In this document: positions 5,953-9,560 of the stretch, one piece after another
Layout of the letters: every line of letters begins with the position of its first letter
Numbering within the stretch: the first letter of the stretch is position 1
Program-made: the position numbers and the translations under genes
Notes under the pieces: model-generated
What the model was told of the DNA's origin: nothing
Seen by the model: only the letters and a program-made list of their open reading frames with translations
Databases searched by the model: none
Source of the DNA: Bacillota bacterium
GTDB taxonomy: Bacteria; Bacillota_A; Clostridia; Lachnospirales; Lachnospiraceae
Reading direction: 5' to 3'
DNA length: 9,560 nucleotides
NCBI GenBank assembly: GCA_023443925.1
Contig: JAEZSL010000240.1
Location: 1 to 9,560 of the forward strand

Positions 5953-6822
5953 TTATATACCGGAGCAGATAATGTTTCTTGCCCATTCTTCTGCTTCTCT
6001 GGTTTCATCGAATACAAATTCCTGTCCTCTGCAGGCCGACTGAAAATAATTATCTTTCCAGGAATTTGCTGAGTGATATGTAATATTGGTATTACGGAGG
6101 GTTTCGGGAAGCTGCCACCTGCTGCGGGTATATCCGGGCTTTGTTAAACGCGTCAGATCATTATACCGTAACAAACCGTAACCCTTCCTTGAACTATCCC
6201 AGCTGAGGGTCTCTCTAGCCACGTAAATGCAATTGCTTTTTCGCTGCAATCTTCTTTTTAACGCATGGGGATGGTATTCCAACCACGGCGGAAGTTCCTC
6301 CCTTTGATGTGTATGTATGATTTCTTCAATCTGGAGGTAACCATAAATGCACTGCATATCGTCATTTCCTGCATAACGGTGGCTTCCCTTTTCCATATCA
6401 CAATGCTTAAACCAACCGAAGAACAAAAACAAATCATCTTTCTTTATGTTTTGTTTTTCCAGCACCGTCTGGGCAGCATCTGCCTGTCCAAAACAACCTT
6501 TCCAGCCATTCATTCTGGGCAGAGCTTCATATACCAGATCCGGATCCTGATGACAGTTGGTACTCCCATGAAATTCTTTCCATTCATAATAATACACCTT
6601 TGAAAAGAGCTGCTTCATCAATTTATCCATAGGATATCCATCTGCCGTCCGTACGTCTTTATAATGCAATTCATCCTCATCCCCTGGAATGGAAAAAGAT
6701 ACATACCTGCCATTTGGCAATATGATACTGGGATAGCCGCCAAAAGATGAATCAAACCCCTTCCTGCTCAATATCACTTTCATACCGCACGTCACACTTT
6801 CTAAAAATTCGTCATTAATCAT
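5953..6822 (-). CDS. Nmad3-like protein (nucleotide-modification-associated domain 3)
   Basis: The 289-residue protein matches what I know of the Nmad3 family, described by genome context with DNA-base hypermodification systems; its biochemical activity is not established. Seen: MKVILSRKGFDSSFGGYPS (from residue 14), FGQADAAQ (111-118), DLFLFFGWF (130-138), GYLQ (161-164), HPHA (184-187), IYVARETLS (199-207), SRWQLP (234-239), RGQEFVFD (265-272) and EEWA (278-281). No membrane segment or signal peptide is present. The frame opens at an ATG at 6822, but the family usually starts at the MKVILSRKG methionine (6783). Neither start has a clear ribosome binding site, so the first 13 residues are uncertain. 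No other modification or restriction gene is in the window, so it looks like a stand-alone member. Confidence 0.8.
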   Translation of the reverse strand: MINDEFLESVTCGMKVILSRKGFDSSFGGYPSIILPNGRYVSFSIPGDEDELHYKDVRTADGYPMDKLMKQLFSKVYYYEWKEFHGSTNCHQDPDLVYEALPRMNGWKGCFGQADAAQTVLEKQNIKKDDLFLFFGWFKHCDMEKGSHRYAGNDDMQCIYGYLQIEEIIHTHQREELPPWLEYHPHALKRRLQRKSNCIYVARETLSWDSSRKGYGLLRYNDLTRLTKPGYTRSRWQLPETLRNTNITYHSANSWKDNYFQSACRGQEFVFDETREAEEWARNIICSGI

Positions 6823-6906
6823 ATTATATTTTCATTTTTGGTTATGGAAAAATCGAGCCGTTACATGAGAAGAACACCAAAAGAATTGTAATTTAACACT
6901 GCTGTT

Positions 6907-6936
6907 ATTATACTCCATTTTTATCCATTTTGCCAA
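6907..6936 (-). promoter_or_regulatory. Candidate promoter of the Nmad3-like gene
   Basis: Minus-strand TTGGCA (6931-6936), an 18-base spacer and TATAAT (6907-6912) lie about 85 bases before the 6822 start. A second TTGACA (7010-7015) has a TATAAT only 11 bases on, too close for a normal promoter. Confidence 0.5.
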
Positions 6937-6964
6937 TTTTTTATATTGTAGAAAGGTTTTTTTT

Positions 6965-6983
6965 ACTAAATAAATTATTTAGT
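6965..6983. repeat. Perfect 19-bp palindrome upstream of the Nmad3-like gene
   Basis: The arms ACTAAATAA and TTATTTAGT are exact reverse complements around a single central A. It lies about 30 bases upstream of the candidate -35. The size and symmetry fit an operator for a dimeric regulator such as a MarR-type protein, but AT-rich DNA yields such palindromes more easily and the binder is unknown. Confidence 0.5.
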
Positions 6984-7019
6984 ACATCTGGAATTATAAT
7001 ATACTTATATGTCAAGCCC

Positions 7020-7091
7020 ATACTTTTTTGTATTCTTATATTTTTTGTAATTCTTATATTTTTTGTAATCTTTGCATTTTTTGTATTCATT
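7020..7091. repeat. Four tandem 18-bp AT-rich repeats
   Basis: Units begin at 7020, 7038, 7056 and 7074, close to ATATTTTTTGTAATTCTT, with two to five changes each and an exact 18-bp period. They lie about 200 bases upstream of the Nmad3-like start and 37 bases from the 19-bp palindrome. No protein is coded across them. Confidence 0.8.
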
Positions 7092-7330
7092 GGACTTCAC
7101 TCATAAATTTCATTTACTGATCAGCGCTTTACTTACGTAATATACCAGCAGCAAATGTTATATAAACTGATTGGATTTCATGTTAACCTTCCATATCAGA
7201 ATGTTGTGGTTTTTAATTAAAAGAAAAGAAACCAATAAATTAATTACTGATTCCTTTTGCTGATTGCCCATATTCTTCTAGCCTGTCTGCTTAAGATATT
7301 TCAATAAACATTCATTTTAACATCTATTCT
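7092..7330. other. Non-coding gap with no recognised element
   Basis: This stretch, inside the ~675-base gap between the Nmad3-like gene and the hydrolase gene, is plain AT-rich DNA. The only frame worth naming is a 37-codon minus-strand ORF (7158-7271, MGNQQKESV...), which lacks a properly spaced ribosome binding site and looks like chance. Confidence 0.5.
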
Positions 7331-7476
7331 TGCACACACTCTTTGTGCATATCAAGTTTGTTGTGCGCAAGCACAAACTTGCGGTTGAAAAATTTATTTT
7401 TCAACCTAACTCCTATATGTGCGCTTAAGCGCACATATAAATCAAGATGTTGAAAAACTGTATTTCGTTTTTCAAC
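7331..7476. repeat. Cluster of five hairpins with a duplicated module
   Basis: In order: TGCACA/TGTGCA (7331-7349); CAAGTTTGT/ACAAACTTG (7353-7381); GGTTGAAAAA/TTTTTCAACC (7383-7406, 4-base loop); a perfect 26-bp palindrome centred on CGCTTAAGCG (7414-7439); and GTTGAAAAAC/GTTTTTCAAC (7449-7476). The same order, a TGTGC-type hairpin, then ATCAAG, then a GTTGAAAAA hairpin ending in CAACCTAA, occurs twice, so this is a duplicated or nested palindromic element. It lies just past the hydrolase stop and could protect or end that mRNA, though no T-run follows. I cannot name the family. Confidence 0.85.
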
Positions 7477-7497
7477 CTAAACACCCGTATAACACTT

Positions 7498-8526
7498 TTA
7501 CTTATCGGATACTACTTCCCTTTGTACCTTATCAAGCAGTTCCCAGACATTGTTTCCGATATTACTAACAATAGTTATGCCTATATCCCCATCCAATTTA
7601 TAAGAACTAACAAAGCTGACCCCGGGGTCACTACCCGTAAAATACGGCATACAATTGGTCTCACAGTTGTTATTCAGCCAAATACCGTAACCATAATTAT
7701 CGCCATCACCGGTACTATGAATACTTAGCATCTTCATCGTCATATCAGCCGATAGCAGCCGGTTCGACAACAACGCCTGCCAAAAAAGTTCAACATCACC
7801 AACCGTAGTAAATGCCCCTCCTGCTCCGGTACCTTTTACATCGACGCTATATATATTTGTATAATATTCCTCCCGGTTTGTATCGTAAATATAGTTATTG
7901 GCACAATTAGCCGGCAATCTATCCAATTCATAATATCCGGTGTGATTCATTCCGCAGGTATTAAACACATTTTCCTGCAAAAACCGATCAAAAGATAAAT
8001 GGGTTTTCGCCTCCATAATTAATCCCAGCATTACATAACCCGTATTATTGTATTGGAATCTTTCTCCCTTCGAATACATCATAGGTTTATCAATAAACAA
8101 GGGGAGCAGATCGGCAGAGGTACGTATTTTATAATTGGGATAATCCCTCCACAACTCCTCATATTCATCCATAATGCTTTCATCAAAATAATCCGGAATC
8201 CCCGAAGTATGTGTCAGCAACTGCTCCACCGTAATACCGGGATCAATCTTATGTAAATCGAAATCAACTAACTCCCCTAAAGTGTCCTGAAAACTCAATT
8301 GACCCTTTTCTATCAACTGCAAAATTGCAACTGCAACAAATACTTTTCCTGCAGAAGCCGTAGCAAATTTTGTATCCGGTGTATTTGGCTTTTTATCAGC
8401 CAGATTTGAATAACCATAAGCTTTTCTATATACTGTTTTATTTTCCAGCATTACCGAAATACATCCGTTAAAATCCTTTTCTATCAGTTTATCAATAATT
8501 GTAAAATCATATCCAGCCCTGTTCAT
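7498..8526 (-). CDS. Beta-lactamase-fold serine hydrolase (class C / esterase type), 342 residues
   Basis: The protein belongs to the penicillin-binding-protein-like hydrolases (Beta-lactamase family Pfam type). Seen: the nucleophile motif S58-A-G-K61 (SxxK), QLLTHTSGIPDY (102-113), Y159-N-N161 (YxN) followed by TGY, and the GAGGAF turn (234-239). The third motif reads F296-T-G-S-D-P-G302, where relatives usually have a histidine (HxG). The start at 8526 is chosen over 8598 because GGAGGGG lies 9 bases upstream, family homology begins here, and a promoter with its start near 8551 lies between the two. No signal peptide is present, so it is likely cytoplasmic: an esterase or peptidase rather than a resistance enzyme (inference). 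Substrate unknown. Confidence 0.9.
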   Translation of the reverse strand: MNRAGYDFTIIDKLIEKDFNGCISVMLENKTVYRKAYGYSNLADKKPNTPDTKFATASAGKVFVAVAILQLIEKGQLSFQDTLGELVDFDLHKIDPGITVEQLLTHTSGIPDYFDESIMDEYEELWRDYPNYKIRTSADLLPLFIDKPMMYSKGERFQYNNTGYVMLGLIMEAKTHLSFDRFLQENVFNTCGMNHTGYYELDRLPANCANNYIYDTNREEYYTNIYSVDVKGTGAGGAFTTVGDVELFWQALLSNRLLSADMTMKMLSIHSTGDGDNYGYGIWLNNNCETNCMPYFTGSDPGVSFVSSYKLDGDIGITIVSNIGNNVWELLDKVQREVVSDK

Positions 8527-8557
8527 TAAAAAATTCCCCTCCGTTTGTTTCATATAA

Positions 8558-8585
8558 TAAATAGCTGCTGTTCTTTTCTTGTAAA
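8558..8585 (-). promoter_or_regulatory. Candidate promoter of the serine hydrolase
   Basis: Minus-strand TTTACA (8580-8585), a 16-base spacer and TATTTA (8558-8563) would start RNA near 8551, about 25 bases before the 8526 start and just ahead of its ribosome binding site. It supports the shorter protein. Confidence 0.5.
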
Positions 8586-8656
8586 TCCTCTTAATCATAA
8601 ACTTTTATTTCCGGTTTGTCATTCTCAAAAACAGTTAGATTTATATATAAGAAAAT

Positions 8657-8694
8657 CCGCAGTGCCTTAATTTATCATACACTGCGGTTTTTTT
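8657..8694. terminator. Terminator of CD3324-like copy 2, possibly two-way
   Basis: CCGCAGTG (8657-8664) and CACTGCGG (8680-8687) form an 8-bp stem with a 15-base loop, starting 7 bases past the stop at 8695. On the minus strand it is followed by ATTTTCTT, a moderate T-tract; on the plus strand by seven T. It separates the gene from the hydrolase unit. Confidence 0.85.
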
Positions 8695-8970
8695 CTATAT
8701 CTTATTTTTTATTTGGTTGATAATCCGATAGATGCTTTTTTCTGAAAGATAGTATAGTTCTGCCAGTTCAGGAATTCTGAGCCCATCCAGGTACAATGAG
8801 TATATGTATTTATTTCGCTCATCCAATTCCTTCCTGTATCCGCTCCTGCTGCCCCACTCCGTTCTTGCTTCCGGCAATATAGGAATATATAGGCACTCTC
8901 CGCTTACATACTTATGTATCTCGTTGATCAGTTCCGGAGGCAGTACTTGTTCTGCTTTTATATAATTCAT
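8695..8970 (-). CDS. CD3324-like small helix-turn-helix protein, copy 2 (91 residues)
   Basis: A paralogue of the protein at 1970-2245, equal in length and gaplessly alignable (about 45 of 91 residues identical). Shared: YIKA at the start, LPxEL, GExLYIP, WG..SG.R, ERNKxIY, and the C-terminal helix-turn-helix-like stretch PELAELYYLSEKSIYRII. Copy 2 differs mainly in the central loop (ILPEARTE against CKDGEKKT). The start at 8970 follows AAGGAG by about 7 bases; an in-frame TTG at 8985 is less likely. It is transcribed from the promoter at 9111-9139 with a leader of about 135 bases that holds a 10-codon ORF, and ends in its own terminator. Function unknown; DNA binding is inferred. Confidence 0.88.
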   Translation of the reverse strand: MNYIKAEQVLPPELINEIHKYVSGECLYIPILPEARTEWGSRSGYRKELDERNKYIYSLYLDGLRIPELAELYYLSEKSIYRIINQIKNKI

Positions 8971-9047
8971 TTTCTCTCCTTTCAAATATTGAACTAAAAA
9001 GAGAAAACTAAGCAGAAATTTTTATCTTACATATTAGAATTAGAAAT

Positions 9048-9080
9048 TTAAAGACAAGTCCTTCTTATATAATTTATCAT
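9048..9080 (-). CDS. 10-codon upstream ORF in the leader of CD3324-like copy 2
   Basis: MINYIRRTCL and TAA, with AAAGGAG 9 bases before the ATG. It lies about 78 bases ahead of the 8970 start. The DNA around its start (TGAAAGGAG, then AATTATATAA) resembles that around the start of the main gene (TGAAAGGAG, then AATTATATAA), so it may be a degenerate copy of the gene's own translation start or a regulatory leader ORF. Whether it is translated cannot be told here. Confidence 0.35.
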   Translation of the reverse strand: MINYIRRTCL

Positions 9081-9110
9081 TCTTCACAACTCCTTTCACA
9101 TGTAATTTTT

Positions 9111-9139
9111 ATTATAATCTCCAATTACTTACAAGTCAA
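9111..9139 (-). promoter_or_regulatory. Near-consensus promoter of CD3324-like copy 2
   Basis: Minus-strand TTGACT (9134-9139), a 17-base spacer and a perfect TATAAT (9111-9116). The predicted start is near 9104. The 40-bp repeat array begins directly upstream, next to the -35. Confidence 0.8.
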
Positions 9140-9300
9140 TGTGTCAAGTTTGCGAAAGGTTACATTATAGTTCTTAATCATGTGTCAAGTCGGGAAATGA
9201 TACATTATAATTCTTAATCCGGTGTCAAGTTGTGAAATGTTACATCATAGTTCTAAATCATGTACCAAGTTGCGAAAGGTTACATTATAGTTCTAAATCC
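9140..9300. repeat. Four 40-bp tandem repeats between the GH18 gene and the copy 2 promoter
   Basis: Units lie at 9140-9180 (41 bp), 9181-9220, 9221-9260 and 9261-9300. Each reads approximately GTGTCAAGT, a variable GC-containing segment with GAAA, TTACATTATAGTTCT, then AAATCC or TAATCA. Copies differ by a few bases each, so the array is not recent. The last unit overlaps the final five codons and stop of the GH18 gene by 16 bases. Each unit holds on the minus strand a TTGACA-like and a TATAAT-like element, but at 13-base spacing, too short for a working promoter. No cas gene or spacer is present. Confidence 0.9.
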
Positions 9301-9560
9301 AATTGTTTCCTTATCCATCCGGTCAGCGAATAACTCTTATCACAGCCGTATTCCCAGTACATCATTCCATACAGGCCTTGCCTCGTTGCATATTCGGCTT
9401 TCATTTTTAGGGACTGGGTATCATCATAGCTTATAAAAGTCTCTCCGTTAAATAAGTAAGGTGCTTTCGCCTCGTCGTCCCAATACCTTATATATCCGTT
9501 TTTATTAATATAATCCTGAAGCAGAATATGATAAGCCGGGCCATAGCCGCCTGTTGTTCC
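9285..9560 (-). CDS. Glycoside hydrolase family 18 (chitinase-like), C-terminal part (cut by window edge)
   Basis: The last 91 codons of a GH18 protein are present; the start is outside the window. Seen: YGPAYHILLQDYI, YWDDEAKAPYLF, then SYDDTQSLKMKAEYA, matching the YDDxxSxxxK segment of the GH18 barrel, and GLYGMMYWEYGCD, the last barrel strand with the conserved substrate-stacking tryptophan. The catalytic DxxDxDxE motif would lie upstream and is not visible. GH18 enzymes cleave chitin or peptidoglycan-related N-acetylglucosamine links; whether this one is secreted cannot be seen. The last codons (LDLEL and TAA) lie inside the fourth 40-bp repeat. Confidence 0.9.
   Translation of the reverse strand, partial: GTTGGYGPAYHILLQDYINKNGYIRYWDDEAKAPYLFNGETFISYDDTQSLKMKAEYATRQGLYGMMYWEYGCDKSYSLTGWIRKQLDLEL

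Noticed and set aside
6265..6603. Plus-strand frame of 112 codons
   Set aside because: It is the antisense shadow of the Nmad3-like gene, whose conserved motifs support the minus strand.
6993..7015. TTGACA and TATAAT pair upstream of the Nmad3-like gene
   Set aside because: The spacer is only 11 bases, too short for a sigma-A promoter.
7158..7271. Minus-strand ORF of 37 codons (MGNQQKESV...)
   Set aside because: No ribosome binding site at proper distance, AT-rich composition and no recognisable motif; likely chance.
7447..7728. Plus-strand frame of 93 codons
   Set aside because: It starts within the hairpin cluster and runs antisense through the end of the serine hydrolase; no protein-like motif.
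8527..8598. Longer start of the serine hydrolase at 8598
   Set aside because: The extra 24 residues are not family-like and lie over a candidate promoter; GGAGGGG points to the ATG at 8526.
9140..9300. CRISPR-like array of 40-bp units
   Set aside because: Units are directly adjacent with no unique spacers, the variation is spread over each unit, and no cas gene is near.

Overview
The window reads as a piece of a low-GC Firmicutes chromosome, most likely a clostridium of the Lachnospiraceae type. This is inferred from the AT-rich intergenic DNA, strong AGGAGG-type ribosome binding sites, the ahpC-ahpF pair, two small CD3324-like proteins, a DUF990-type ABC-2 permease pair and a clostridial YdcF-type remnant. 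Every gene I can support lies on the minus strand, so the text below runs along the map but transcription runs right to left.

Positions 1-1390 hold the peroxide-defence operon ahpC-ahpF (ahpF cut by the window edge). Its consensus promoter has a PerR-like operator laid over the -10. Positions 1438-2245 hold a terminator, a 61-residue two-CxxC protein and the first CD3324-like gene. Positions 2292-2694 are the most unusual part. Four direct repeats spaced exactly 21 bp apart, resembling LytTR-type (AgrA/ComE-like) response-regulator sites, stand directly upstream of a promoter. That promoter drives a transcript of about 290 nt with a strong ribosome binding site, a 20-codon ORF and a strong intrinsic terminator. 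A CPBP-family intramembrane protease (2761-3420) lies next to it.

Positions 3582-5173 encode two ABC-2 permease subunits with no ATPase in the window. Positions 5258-5870 are a deletion scar: the first ~47 codons of a GrpB-family gene run into the C-terminal two thirds of a YdcF/DUF218-family gene, both broken. Positions 5953-6822 encode an Nmad3-like protein (nucleotide-modification-associated domain). Its upstream region holds a promoter, a perfect 19-bp palindrome and four 18-bp AT-rich tandem repeats.

Positions 7331-7476 are a cluster of five hairpins with a duplicated module. Then come a cytoplasmic beta-lactamase-fold serine hydrolase (7498-8526), a terminator and the second CD3324-like gene (8695-8970). 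That gene has a consensus promoter and a 10-codon upstream ORF. Directly upstream, four 40-bp tandem repeats run into the last codons and stop of a GH18 glycosidase gene cut by the right edge.

The two CD3324-like paralogues share a layout: a four-copy repeat array, a promoter, a tiny ORF with a strong ribosome binding site, then the 91-residue gene. I saw no tRNA, rRNA, CRISPR array or transposase.
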